Origin: Polydactylus sextarius
Lineage: Eukaryota; Chordata; Actinopteri; Polynemidae
Length of the DNA stretch: 64,000 bases
Direction of reading: 5' to 3'
Assembly: GCA_016801845.1 (NCBI GenBank)
Contig: CM028919.1
Location: 13,515,501 to 13,579,500, forward strand
The translations under genes and the position numbers were made by a program. Below, piece by piece: positions 23,001 to 36,010 of this stretch; position 1 is the stretch's first letter, and each line of letters opens with the position of its first letter. The notes beneath the pieces were generated by a model that saw only the letters and a program-made list of their open reading frames with translations, did no database searches and had not been told where the DNA came from.

Positions 23001-23352
23001 CTGACCACAACCAGGAAAGTCTCCAAGATTGTGTTTTCACACACAGGTATGAATCTGACCTGGTGCTGTCAGATATACACAGTGCCTGTGTGTATTTACA
23101 TGTGGTAGCTTTAGGGCACTGAAAGAGAGGAAGAAAGGGAGAGACAGACAGAGACGGAGGGTCAGGTGGAGTTCAGGGCAGATTTTCTGCAGGAAAGCCA
23201 AATTGCTTCCGGATCTAGGTGTCCACCCCTTTATAGTGCAGTGTTCCTATCCTCCCGCCTCCTTATCTTCCTCTTACTTTCCTTCCATTCATCCTCCCAT
23301 CTTTACTTTTTTGTTTTTTGTTCCACTTCTCATCTTGTCTCGCTCTTTGTCC

Positions 23353-23509
23353 TTATTCTGGCTCTTGTGGCAGTTGGTCTTGCTGGGAGGCATGGCACAG
23401 GGTGACAATGTCTGTCGGGAAGCAGTCTTTAAGCAGGATACCTCTGTCTCTCTGGCAGTCCAGCTCTCCTATAAAACCATACCAGTAGATCACAAGACCT
23501 GGGCCAAAC
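23353..23509 (-). CDS. cdin1: cdin1 last coding exon
   Basis: On the minus strand, acceptor CTTCGCAG is followed by a frame that completes the Arg codon begun in the exon at 49409. It reads FGPGLVIYWYGFIGELDCQR, then DRGILLKDCFPTDIVTL, a short tail (CHASQQDQLPQEPE) and TAA at 23353-23355. The GLVIYWYGFI.ELD and RGIL(L)K.CFP blocks identify the C-terminus of CDIN1 (C15orf41), a small TPD-motif protein. In humans it partners codanin-1 and is mutated in congenital dyserythropoietic anaemia type I. The exon is separated from the preceding one by 25.9 kb. No competing copy of this exon was seen between them. The acidic/Gln-rich tail is presumably poorly conserved. The 3' UTR limit is unknown. Confidence 0.93.
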
Positions 23510-24146
23510 CTGCGAAGCAAAACAAATGAAAGAAAGACTGTTTTTCGTCAGTACGTCACTGCTGTCATCTCACTGAGTTCTGAAGAAGCTATTGATGAGT
23601 TATGCGGTTGCTTAAATTTTAAGATGTGCAAAATGCTTGAGGCGAAGAGATGCTTGAAGAGAAATACGTTCGTGAAGTGATACATAGATAGGACACCAGT
23701 GTGACTGATCTATGAGAGATAAGGTCGCTGAGGTATTTTTCCTTTGATCATCGTCCAGGAAACTTGTGCTGAATCAAACAAAAAGGCCGCCAGGGAGATT
23801 AAGATCTTTCTGACAGGGTGATACACACTCGATCACATTACAATGGCAGTGAAATAACAATAATCTGTGAAATAACAAAGCACTACACCAAGGCCTCCGG
23901 ATCCTGTCATCGGAAGCCCTTGGCACATAGTCCAGCACACAGAGTTCAACACAAAGTCTGAGAATTAAACACACCGCATCTGGTGGTTGATGTTAGCCAG
24001 TCCAACAGTGTCCAGCTGTTTCATTCACATTCACTTTGAAAGCCAAAGCAACTTTGCCTTAGTTGGCAAGCATCACAGTTCCTAAGAGCTATAAATAATG
24101 ACTTGCCAAGCAACTGAGAAATCAAGTTCAGACTATTTAATGTAAG

Positions 24147-24169
24147 TTTTTTTTTTTTTTTTTTTTTTT
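24147..24169. repeat. poly-T tract
   Basis: Run of about 22 T in the last cdin1 intron; on the minus strand it is an A-run. No retroposon body was recognised next to it. Confidence 0.9.
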
Positions 24170-26294
24170 AACCCTTTCTTCTATCTCTCTGATTTCTCCC
24201 TCTCATCACTTTTCTGCTACAGTGGTTTATAGACACTAGCTACTGTACACCTGAAGGTCTGCTAAAAGGTGCAGAAACAATTAAAATGGAGGAGTTCTTC
24301 ACTGGGAATGTGCAACGTTATTTCACTACTTCTCCTTCACAAAGGTAATAAATCATCTTTCAAGCTATTTATTATGCCCCAAAGAGCCACTGGTGGCCCC
24401 TCTCTGCCTCATATAGATCATACCTATTCTTTGAACATTAGCTGCCATGCATAAAGACATGTCACAGTTGAACTCTGAATGGAGAGGACCCCAGTTACCA
24501 CATGCAAGACCAGATTCAGGAGGCTGACATTGCTTCAGTCCCAGACACTCTATCCTCAGACAGTTAACAATGTTGTGGGGCCTCTGGAGACTGAGACAGG
24601 AAGCTAGCCAAAGAGCCACAGAGAGCAGCAGAAGTTCAGCTCCAAGGTAAAGTGCATAAAACCTTGAACCTGTGATCAATCATTTCATATTAAAATACTG
24701 ACTCAAACACCCTATGGTGTTATTTTAATGGTATTTATGGGAATCTTTACTCTTTTGTGTGGTTATAATTTATGAGATTATTATAAATACCTAGATGGTT
24801 GACCTTACAACTTCGACAACGTATTTTTACCACATAAATTATATATGCAAGCGCAAGAATCAGCTGTCTTGACACTGCCAGCTATATGTACGTATGTGCT
24901 GTACTGTGTTGACTGGGCCTTGAGGCAGTGCATGTTCTACATACAGTACTTGCATGGAGACAGACACATGCATGAGAAAATATGTGACCCTACATGCGCA
25001 CACCCCTCCCTCCAAGAGGCCCTTGCAGCAGTACATGCTTCTACACCCCATCCCCGCATTCTGCGTTTTACAGTGTGTGATTTACGGTGCTGTATCTATG
25101 AGCAAACAGGCCAAAGCTAACAGCCCTGGAGAAAGCCCACAGATGCACACTGCAAGTTCACCACAATGTCACACACATAGCTCAGGCTCTCAGCACTGCA
25201 CAGGGCTCAAACCCCCGATCTCTCATCGTTTCCATGGCCCAGCGCTGCACATGGCCGCCATCTCTTAATATGGAAATGTTATGGAAACAAAACCTAAACA
25301 TTTACATTAGATGACTTCAGAAAAGGGGTTATGCTCGTCTTTTTATTCAGCTGCTGTGCTGTATGTATTTCCTGTGCTCTGGATGGGGAGGTGAGGTAGA
25401 AAAGGGGAGAAAGGGAGAGCGGTTTGCACCGAGTGAAGAGAGGCAACCTTCTGAAAAGGTTAAAACTGTACATCAACAGATAAGGCAGTGGTGTACGATA
25501 CATCATGTTCTGGGTCTGTCAGGGGAGGCTGAGCACAAATTGAAACAAGCAAAATTATAAACACAGGGGAGCCATGTCACCAAGGCCTTTCCATATCCTA
25601 AAGAAAATAAATGGACTTTGAATCCTACTCAGAATTAATACAAGTCAATACTACAGGGACCATGAGGTAAAAATCTGAGCCTGGGAATAGAAACAATAAC
25701 ACTGAGGGGGAAGGGAATGGTCAGGGGGCCAAGACTGAGTCTGATGGCTACAGGATGAAATTCTAAAGAAAAGTTATAAGCAGCATCCAGACACTGTAAA
25801 AAGCAATTTAAAAATACAGCATACGGTATACATCCTTATATACGACTATATGGCCCCTTTGAAGTTTGTGTGCTGCGACGCCTAAGGAAGTGAATGGAAG
25901 TTCAGTTTGAATTTGTAGGGAAATTATGGTTTATTATGTGGGCTGGCTCATCTTAACCTGACGTGTGCTTATTATACACCACTACACCACCACTAAGTCA
26001 GAGTCCGCCATCTTCCAATAAACACCTAACTATGTAACGAGTTGGTGAAATTGTTTGTGAAATGTAGCTAATTTTAACAAGGAAGGTTTGGAGGAGGGAG
26101 GGGGGGGGACCACTTGACGAGTCTGGGCGTGGATTGCGGCTGCCAGCCATGCTTTCGTTAGTGTTAATGAGCGGTGGTGGTCGCGTTTAAAGCAGGTGCC
26201 AAGCAGCTTACTACTGCAGCTTAATGAGAGCAAGGCACTCAGGAACAAAAACCCTTGAATGGAGAAGAGGGAGTGTTATTAGTGTCTGCCTGCC

Positions 26295-26323
26295 TCACAC
26301 ACACAGACACACACACACACACA

Positions 26324-26364
<41 letters not shown>

Positions 26365-26407
26365 CCCACACACACACACACAGACACACACACACAGCCC
26401 CACACAG
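26295..26407. repeat. interrupted (CA)n microsatellite
   Basis: CA repeat with CAGACA and CAGCCCA interruptions, suggesting an old compound array. Confidence 0.97.
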
Positions 26408-27219
26408 AGCAGACTGAAACCTCTGAATCCTAAATGCATACATATAGATGGCTAAAGCTAAAGAACACACTGGAACCTGTAAAGAATGTGCAAACTTGTT
26501 TTCTTGATTTTATTTCCGTCTGACGAGTCTAAAGTTGCCGAAGGTCAGACAGAACGCCCCCTCCACAAAAAAAAAACCTCAGTTAAACATTTCTTCTGAA
26601 CACACAGATCAAGGTTAATTTGATCTGCCACGTTCGGTGAGAAAAAGCTTTACTAAAACTGGGGGCCCGAGCACTTGTGCCAAAACACATTACACGACAT
26701 GATGAATTATCAATAAAATCAAGATGAATTTATGCTCGACTTTAAAACACCCTCACTTCATTTTACATACCACACAGGCCCATTTTAAACAAACGCCCCA
26801 GCAATGATTTAGACAGCGTAAGCCTCTACCTGAGGGTGAACTCTATGTCTCTGAGGTCTCCCCACAAAGACCTCTTTGTTTTCAGCATCCATACATCAGG
26901 TCACAAGGTAGGGCCACTGAAGCACTGCCAAACATTAGCTTTAGTCAGACGTTTCCCTGCTTTCTGAAATGCAGGTATGGAACCTGCTCAACTTCTCTTA
27001 AGACAAAGAGCACTGGGAGTGATCTAGGTGAGAGGCGTAGAGGAATAAAAGTCTCTGTGTTGAAGACAGAAGAACTGTGTGCATAGCAAAATAGAAAATG
27101 TGTGTATTAGTGATGAATGGGCTGTTCTTTTGAGGTCAGCCTCTGTTATAGAAAGCTGCTTATGGGAGTTTATTTACAAGGCTGGAAAATGGTTGTGTGA
27201 TGTGTTTGTATGTGTGGAG

Positions 27220-27400
27220 TTTTAAAGGAGGTGGGCAGGGGGGGCAATGACCCAGGGCCTACAGGCCAAGTGATACGGCCCTGCAGCTGATCATCCTACA
27301 TCCCCTTTGATTATTTTAATGGCCTTGCAGTAGCTGTTTGTAGCCAAGTCAGCCAGCCTGATGATGAAGACCATCCTGATAACACAAGCTCCCATGCACA
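27220..27400. promoter_or_regulatory. candidate conserved noncoding element in the cdin1 intron
   Basis: Complex block with CAATGACCCAGGGCC, CTGATCATCC, CCCTTTGATTATTTTAATGG (TCF/LEF-like CTTTGAT beside a homeodomain-like core) and GATGATGAAGACC. No frame or repeat. Motif reading only. Confidence 0.33.
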
Positions 27401-28482
27401 CAAATAGGATATTTAAAGGCTGACTCTGCCTGGAGGGGGTGTCCTCGAACAGGGAGGTAAATAATCCGTTGCTACAAACTATACATCTGACTGTCCATAA
27501 ATAACAGGAGATGAACTGAAGGGTTAACCTCCAACAGACAAGTTATTAACATTAGCAGAACTAAGAATAGAACACCTTTTTCCCCTCACCACCTCCCCGT
27601 TTGTCTTCATGCAGAGGGAAAAGTTCAACTCCGCTCAGCTATGTAAAACACAAATACAAGGCAGCCGTGGCACACAGCTGCACGTCGGCCAAACCTACAC
27701 AAGCATCGTAATTAAGGAGGAATAGAGGGTAATAAAAAATATAACATCTTCTGCCAGGTGCAATTCTCCACGACATTTGTATGCTTTATATAAATGGGGT
27801 TTGGAAATGGAACGTGACACGGAAGTTGTTTGTCTTTGTCGCTGGTGGAAGCGGAGAACGAGTGTTTTATATGCATGTACTGTATGTTTGAATAGTTGTG
27901 TAGCTCTGTCGTAGAAGTGCCGAGGTTGTGTGAGTTTGAATGTTGTCAGTGTGTTGGAAGTCATACGTTTGCAAGAGCCTATTCATGTTCATGGATGCAA
28001 GATATTAATGTCACAACAGAGACAAGAGGATTCCAGTGTTTTATCCATAGAAACCACTGCAACCTCTTTGAGAGGACATGCACTTAGTTCTATGACTCAC
28101 CACAGAATTAGTCAACACTTAAGCTCACACCTTTATCACTGGAGTAACTTGACACACATTATTATAAAAAATCACCACCACCACCACCACCACTATTTTG
28201 TCTACCTATCAGTTATATATATTATACACAATAGTATATAATGTTGGAAGTTTCATGTAATTCTAGATGACTCTTGGTAAAATTATACAGTGTGAATTTG
28301 ATAAGAAAATCAGTACTTGATGTCAGTTTCACTTGTGTACCATGGTCAAAGGAATTCATACGTTTCCATCTTTTTTACTACAACGTAACCTTGAGAAAAA
28401 AATATGTTTGGTACTTTATATTTAATATACATTGTTATTATCACATCATGATACAGCAGTGTTTTAATACACTGCCCTAGAG

Positions 28483-28609
<127 letters not shown>

Positions 28610-29989
28610 AATGTTCTGCACACTGAGGAGAGATACACAAAATTTTAATATACCCAACTGTGTTGTGATGACTGTTACCTTTTCAGGAACAAAATAAACC
28701 AACAAGTATTTTCATTGTTGCATTGCAGCACCCTCCCCAGCCGTCACCGTATCTGGGACTCTTCGGTTTTTATCTCCAACTAACGAATTATCACTTTCTC
28801 TGACCTATCACCTCAGCCACCCTTTCACATTAACCTAAATCTTATCACCTTACACGCACACACAGACTCATACAAACACACAATCTGCAAGACTCAGCTC
28901 ACTGATAAGTTTGTTTATGCATAGTTACAGGAATTAACTAATATACCTGAACCCAATTTTCTTATTTTTATGGTACAATAGTAAGATATAGAAAACACTG
29001 CTTCACGGTACCATTTGGTCTTGGTTAGGGTCTGTTTGTACAATATCATGCTTCCCAAACATCCTCCAGCCATGGTAAGGGGGAGGGGGTCTTAATCAGT
29101 GTTTGGAACTCGTTAAGTCCCTTAACTGAGCATGTCGCCTACCACATTAGCAACACATATCTAAGGGACAAGTGTGTGTTGTGTGTGTAATGTGTGCTGG
29201 TCCCCTCTCAGATCTACTGCGTCACGGTCCAACGCACTTTGACACACTCTGGTCTGCTTTGGATGTGGAGCTAAAACAAACAAGGTGTGGTCTGGCTTTG
29301 GCTTTGTCTGTTCAGTGTTCATAAGTTGATCCAAACAGCACCGAAGACATTGCATACGGTGAAACAACCTTGTGACGACAGCTCTGTGATGACATCAGAA
29401 CGATCCATATCAAATTAAGTTGGAGTTATGCCAAACATTGGCAACAGTGCTAATATACTTCAGACAAATATTTGTCTTTAAAACAAACCAGTATCAGTTT
29501 TAAATTCAGAATTCACAGTATGTATGTAATAATAAAAAACGTTCTGTCTGTAATTCTCTGGCTTTGAAAGGGTTAACATTCAAACGGTCAGAGCTCACCT
29601 GATCTTCCCTCAAATATCGACTCCCCTTCCTCTATAATGACTCTCTATATCATGAAAATGGCCTGATCTCCTCAGTTATGACACACTGAGTGGGTATTCA
29701 TTAACACTTCATGCTGATATTATTAAATTCTATTATGGCAACGGCTGGGAATGGTGTCTCCTTGGCAAGTACTGTACTGAGATCATGAGTAGGCAATAAT
29801 GTCATTGAATCTGAATGACTGTAAATACATTTTAAATGCACACACTACTCAGATTTAAGATGACCTTTCTTATATCTAACATGGGAGGTAAAAATAACAC
29901 AAGAAAAAAAATTTCTGTGGCTCCCATTGTTTTCAGATGAAGCTTATTAGTCTGCGAAGCCAAACACCAGCAACAGTGCTAATTTGGAG

Positions 29990-30360
29990 ACCTGTCCATA
30001 GAGTCTCTCTGGCCTTTGATGAGTTCCCCTGTCTGTAAGTTCTTCTTGGAGACAGGAAGCTCCCCGTGGTGGCAGGCGGGCGGGCTGGGGGCTTGGAGGC
30101 TGTGCAGACAAGAGAGGACCACTGCGTCAGGGGGATACATGCTCCTTTAACCTGTTATTGTGAACTCCCAGCAGCCCTGGCCGATAATTGCCACCTGTCT
30201 CTGGGGAAACGCAGTCAAAAGCAGGAAAAGGGACGGCCATTTTGTGTCTGCTGCTGCTTCTCGGCCTGTGCAGCCACGGTCCTAATCCTGCCCTTAACCC
30301 GGGCGGTTAATGTGTTTTCAATTTAGGATGATCCCCCACTACAGGCGAGGCCCTAATCAA
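29990..30360. promoter_or_regulatory. candidate conserved noncoding element in the cdin1 intron
   Basis: A 370-bp repeat-poor block with balanced base composition, including CCTTTGATGAG, CGATAATTGCCACC and GGCGGTTAATGTG words. The open frame 30066-30326 inside it shows no domain. Listed for alignment testing. Confidence 0.33.
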
Positions 30361-31059
30361 CAACAGTTTGTACTGTAACCCTATCTGCCCTCGCTGGGGC
30401 AGCGTCAGCCTGACTAGGCGCCTGCAAACCTGATGTGTCCAGCAGAGGAACGGTGTTACATGTGTATATGTATGGATGATATCATGTTTATATGTGAGGT
30501 CACAGGATGTGTGCTTGATACTTGGCTGTTTGTCTTCCACATATGTAACTGAAATAAACATATAAACATCCACACACATGCAATGAACACCACCTAAGAC
30601 CATTTTCACATGATGCTATATGGACTCATCTTTATACTTGTCCTGATAGATCTTGGTGATGCCACTGATCGCAAGACTACTACAGACACTGGGACACGTC
30701 AAAGCAAACATACCAAGCTGGTTTAAGTCAAAGCTATTGGACATATTCCAGTTTGTTCACGTTATTGAATTTTACTCTTCACACAAGTCAGTCAGTTTCA
30801 AAGGGTTCTCTGCTAGGACTGATATGTTTCTCCTTGTCTGCGCTTCCTTTTGTCAATATTATCAGGAGGCGCAACATAAATGTCCATAACAACACAGATG
30901 ACACGTAGCACCATGTATCTACAGGTCCAGATAAAACAAATATATCTTTAAAAATGTAACAACCTGGATGACTGAATGACTAAACTGAAGTTATTGTTCA
31001 TACCTTAGAAAAACGTTATCTGATTATATAGTTAGTTTTACCTTGGCCTCCAGTCAGCC

Positions 31060-31560
31060 CATCTTCCACCTGTGTGATATTATGGAAACTAGAAACATCC
31101 CGTCTCAAAGGATGCTTTTGAAATTTGTTACCTTGAGACTGCTCTGCTGTATGTTTCTATATTACCAAGATGTCTCACTAACTGTGTAAATCCAAAATTC
31201 TGTGGCACGACTACCGACATGAACAACAAACAGATCATATTACTCATACTTTAGCTTCTCTGTATGGGTTCACTGTAAAATCCAGTGTAAACTAAAAAAA
31301 CATCTCCTTATATACAAAGCCTTTAATGACTGAGCTTCATTTTATCTTAAAGACCTTAAATTATTCTTGTATCCCAGCAGAACACCCTGTTCTCTAAATG
31401 CTGGCTTACTTGTGGTTCCTTTAGTTTCCAAAAGGGCTAGCAGGCTTCGCTATGGAACCAGCCCAGAGTTTTGGTTCCTGGGGTTGGCGCCCTATCTTCA
31501 TTTAAGATTACACTTAAACCTCCCTCTTTGATAAAACCTATGGTTAGACTTTCAGCACCT
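31060..31560 (+). mobile_element. degraded 3' fragment of an L2/CR1-like non-LTR retrotransposon (LINE)
   Basis: Translated with frameshifts, this stretch resembles the C-terminal end of a reverse-transcriptase ORF typical of fish L2-like elements. Recognisable pieces are HLCDIMETRNIPSQ, then an AxLPT-type segment, PSRTPCSLNAGLLVVPLVSK-like wording around 31370-31430, and a tail with LHLNLPLFDKTYG-like coding near 31510-31545. Many stops and indels break the frame, so it is an old 5'-truncated copy. It lies in the long cdin1 intron on the strand opposite to that gene. Family naming is from memory of fish repeats; a repeat-library search would fix the clade. Confidence 0.7.
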
Positions 31561-32522
31561 CTTAGGGAATTTACTGTATATTAAAATACTGTTACTAACT
31601 TTGTGACCTTTATATCAACTACTTGGTGGTCTCCCTGTCCTGCTTGTGCTCTCTTTTACTGTCCATTACCACCACCTCTTTATTTTGCAATGGAACCTGC
31701 ATTACATTCTGAAAAAAGCCATTCACTGCCTCGATTTCAGAAATCCAACACATATCTTAAATTCTGCTGCAACTTCAGAGAACGCTGAATCAAAAGTTAG
31801 GCATGGAGAGGCAGGTGTGAATGTTTGTTGTATAGGGCCTCCTGGCCTCTGCATCCATGAGTCGAATCCTGCCCCAAAATTAGAGTGTGGCCTCTAATGT
31901 CTCCCTGGGAGAAAAAGAGGCCTGGCTTTCGTCCAAGTCAGCACCTTTGGAAGTGCAGTCGTGTTACCACCACTAAATCAACATGTCAGCACCCGGCCCA
32001 GTGAACTTCTTCACCCAGACTCCACTGCGCACAGCTACCTCACACACCTAATGAATTGGTGTGAATGCCCATCTGTCTACTAAAATGAAAGGGTGGAAAT
32101 AAGATATGAAACGAAAAAGAGGAAATTTCTTTTTCAGCTGTTGCATTGAATATTTACATTCCAACGATATGATTATCATGACCAGACACAGAACACTGTA
32201 TTAGTGTTGTTACTTGAACAAAGAATTGCTGTGACAAAGCAGCCAATACCAGGTGAAGGTATCCTTGCCATCAACCTTGGCCTCTTAGTCCAAAATGGAA
32301 CTGTCCCACTTTGGGGGGCGAATTTGGAGACGGACACAGGCGAAAGGCCACAGAAAGCCGTGTGCTTACTCGGCAGTCTGTTTACATTCCTGAGGGTAAT
32401 TTTAGCCCCTGGGAGGGTGGGGGGGCCGAGCAGGGGGGGCCGACATGTCGTTTGGGCTTGTCAGTGGTCGACGGGCCAGCCGGCTCAGAGGCGGCACCTG
32501 GACATGTGGGTGGTACATAAAA

Positions 32523-32537
32523 ACACACACGCACATA

Positions 32538-32612
<75 letters not shown>

Positions 32613-32638
32613 ACACAGACACACAGACAGACAGACAG
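32523..32638. repeat. (CA)n microsatellite with CAGA end
   Basis: Long CA run ending in CAGACAGACAGACAG. Frames of 60 to 170 codons crossing it on both strands are artefacts. Confidence 0.98.
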
Positions 32639-35600
32639 TTAGACTTCTGGCAGACAAACCACTGGGACTGTTCTGTGCCTTTGTGTCACTCAATTATTCA
32701 TCATCAAGTTTAGTATCTGAGTTTTTAAAGAATCAGCTCAAATCTTCTACTTTTATCAATAGCTACATTGTGACTGGACTGAACAACTAAACACAGACAG
32801 AAGCTAAAGCAAAAACCTTGTGGAAAACCCCAGAAGTGTGGTCCTGCTGACAGGCCCACCACAGAGCATCATTAGCTTTGGACAACACAGTTTATACCCA
32901 GTGTTTTCACTGATGATCTGTGGTGCAAATCTAATTTCATTGTAGCTTTTAAAAATTTGCTATGCAAACAAAACAATAATCCTAGCTCAAGAATCGCTGA
33001 GGGCTTCTGTGCGCGTGTTGGGATTTGTCTTTTTATTACTCCCAGCCCAGAGTGTCCCGTCAAAGGGCAAGAAAGCAAGATGTCCATGTGTGTTTGTGGT
33101 GTGAGTGCACGTGTAAGAGAGAAGGAGAGAGGGAGGGAGAGACTCAGAGCTTATCGAAACTAATTAGGCGAGGGATCAGGATGGAAGTTAAATACTAGGC
33201 TACATGTAATGAAAGAAGCAGAGTGGGGGACATCTAGGGGTCAGGCCCACACCAAACAGTGGTCCTCAGGCAATCTGGTATTGATTTTCACTCGTTTGGG
33301 GAAGGTGGACAAGAAAGGGGAGGGGTAGAAAGAGTGAGAGAGTAAGAGTAAGAGAGAAAGAAGCAGTGGGGCAGAGTCTAAGGGTCTCATGGGTTGTCAA
33401 CTTGACAGTTTAACCCCTTTTGGAGGAGAACAAACAAACAGAGGGATCTCCTGGGCTGACAGCGTTGATCTGTCATAGTGATGACACTGCAAAGCCCCAC
33501 ACAATGCCCACACAGGAGAGAAGAGAGGAAAGGGAGGGTGGGTTGATACAGATATGCAGAGGCACATTCCCTAAGCCTAAAAAGATAGGACGGTGCTCTG
33601 CTGAAGATCTGGGCTCACTGATATATTGAAATATGCTCAAAAAAAAAAAATCAGTGACCAGAATAACTTCCCACTGGAACTGTTAAATTTGATAATAAAT
33701 ACACATTTAATATTATACATTTATACAATATGTGCATGATATTTATTTTTATCAATGGTGACAGATTACACACATTACATTTTGGTCTGTCCCCAATTCA
33801 AAAGATCTGCTAGTGAGTCTCTGATGTAGCAGTGTGTCCACAACCACACAGACACACAGATGTCAGCGCTCCTCTCTTGTCACTCAAACTTTGAGGGCCG
33901 TCACCCCGAGCACCTTCCCTCTCATGTCCTTAAACACTTGAAGACCCCTTTCACTTTTTTCCCTTAGACTTCCTCATCGCTTTGTCACATTGCCAAAGGG
34001 GACTCCATTAGCCTGACCACGCTCAGAGACCCCAACCCTACACTTAACACACACACTGAAACCAAACACACACAGGGATGCAAGCACACACAGACACACA
34101 TACACACACACACTGATGCGTGCAGCTAAGGCTGTCCACATCAAATTAGAGTGGCCCCTATTGTCCCTATTACGGCCTGGGAATGCTCCATCATGACGGA
34201 TGCCACGGGGTCCCTCACTTGTCAGGAGTTGTCAGACAGATAGGGAGTCTGGATACACACAGCTGACAGGTAATCTTAATGTCTTCAATTAGCCCAATTA
34301 GGCTTGTCATAAACAATTCGAAAAGTGCTCGACCAACACAAACAGATAAACGCACGCACAAGCGCACACTTGCACACACACTCACACAACAAGGTCTGCA
34401 GGGTATTAATGAGAAGGGTAATGGGTATATCAGCAGACGGTTGACTTGTCTTTTGTTTCAAGGTGGGGCGTGTCCTCTTCCCTTGCTCTCAGCTGTGCTC
34501 TGCTGGCTGCTACCTGGTCAGTTCAAATTGTACCATCTCCTTTCATTAGCGCATCGCTGGCTGAGAATCTGAAAGGCCGTGACAAAATTCATTTGAGACG
34601 AGTGGAAGCAGATTGCCTGAAGCAGGTGCTATAAGGGAGATAAAACAAAAGCAGCACCTTTGTGAAGCTCTGTGTGCGTTTGCATGTGTGCGTTTTCTCT
34701 CAGTGTGTTTGTGTGTGAAGGGTTTTTCCTGGTCTTCACATTCTGTTCTTTTCCTCGCTATGGTAAATGGGTAATGACACAAAAGTGCCTCTGAAAAAAA
34801 CAGAAAGAAAGAAAGAAAAGGGACCAGAGAGGAATCAGCCCAGCGCACACTTGGAGCGTTTACAAAGCTGTGGTGAAATCTAAATATTGTTTCTAGCGTG
34901 ACTAAATAGGCCAACACCTTTCTGTGCTGAGGATGTGCGATAACTAACATTGTTTGATTTGGTCTCTCCTTTATAATATCTTATCGCAGAGCAATGGTGA
35001 CACCCACACTACATCATCAGCTTTTGTCCTCTAACGGTTTCTTTAAATTCATCTATTTACATTCACTATCAATTTCCTTTTTTCTAGGGACGCAGGACAC
35101 GTTTCAGGATCTGTGAAGCACAAGCTAATGTTTAAAAGACAGATTCCACAGTTTGCAAACACAAGAGCTGAGCAAGTTAGCATCAATATTTGAACAAGAA
35201 CTTCACATCAACACTGCCTTGATCTTATGTACAGAGTCCCTGAAATGCCCCACATCAAGCAACAATACTGACACTTTCAATGCAGCGATTATACACCCGT
35301 CTCTGGGCATTCAGGGCAATGTTTTACAAAGGCAAAAAAAAAAAAAAAAAAAAGAAAGAAAAAGAACAAAATACAAGCAACACAGATGAATCCAGTTAAA
35401 ACCAAGGCAATGTGTTGAATGGTGAAATCCCAAGGCACTTTTTCATTCAAAGAGTCAAACTGGGACGAGAAGACAAACCAACTGCTATCAGCAAGATCTG
35501 TGATGGACCTCTAACTCTACTTCTGATCTTTACCTCAAGTGACGGCTGGAATGCCATCTGAGGAAAAAAAAAGAGGGAAAGAAAGAAAGAGAAAAGCCGT

Positions 35601-35759
35601 CACTGGGAAGTTGTAATAGGAAATTGCTCTTGGCAACTATTTGTTCAAGCACCAGATTTTTTTCGTCTTTATGCCAACCCAGCGAGACCCCATTGGAAAA
35701 CAGGGCAGGTCCCCCTAATGAGTAATCTATTTCAAAGCAGTCGTGTCTGGGCATGACAG

Positions 35760-36010
35760 TTTACTGAGAGGCTTGAAGAACTGGTAATTACCAGTGTTAC
35801 GGGGCAATTAATGCATATTACACTGCGGCACTCATGGCGGTGACTGTCAGCTCCCCAATAAAAATGAGCACTCTTCAGCTAAAGGGTGACATTAATTGGG
35901 CCCTTAATGACTATGCAGAGGAACCAAGCCAAATAGGAACAAAACAGGGGACTCGCTCTGACTCCAGCAGAGGGCTGGAAATTGGACTAAAAATGAGATT
36001 AATTGCTGTT
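35760..36010. promoter_or_regulatory. candidate conserved noncoding element in the cdin1 intron
   Basis: Repeat-poor block dense in homeodomain-type words: GGTAATTACC (palindrome, 35781-35790), GGCAATTAATGCATATTA, ACATTAATTGGGCCCTTAATG, GAGATTAATTGC. It also holds GTGACTGTCAGC with a MEIS-like TGACAG on the minus strand. There is no coding frame. This is one of the strongest enhancer-like stretches by eye. Confidence 0.42.

Larger units (their letters stand above)
9411..23352. other. region between the convergent meis2 and cdin1 3' ends
   Basis: No coding exon was recognised in these 13.9 kb. From 9.4 to about 17 kb the DNA is AT-rich with many homopolymers and microsatellites, broken by a CpG-dense block (10.19-10.44 kb) and complex islands at 12.5-12.66 and 13.5-13.76 kb. 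From 17 to 23.3 kb the sequence is more complex, with candidate regulatory islands at 17.26-17.42, 19.64-20.02 and 22.79-23.0 kb. The 3' UTR of cdin1 must occupy part of the right end. A minus-strand ATTAAA at 22771-22776 and AATAAA at 22209-22214 are possible signals, but its limit is not certain. Confidence 0.7.

Noticed and set aside
32204..32713. Longest + strand open frame in the window (169 codons)
   Set aside because: A third of it is a CA repeat read as Thr-His. The rest has no recognisable domain and no splice or start context.
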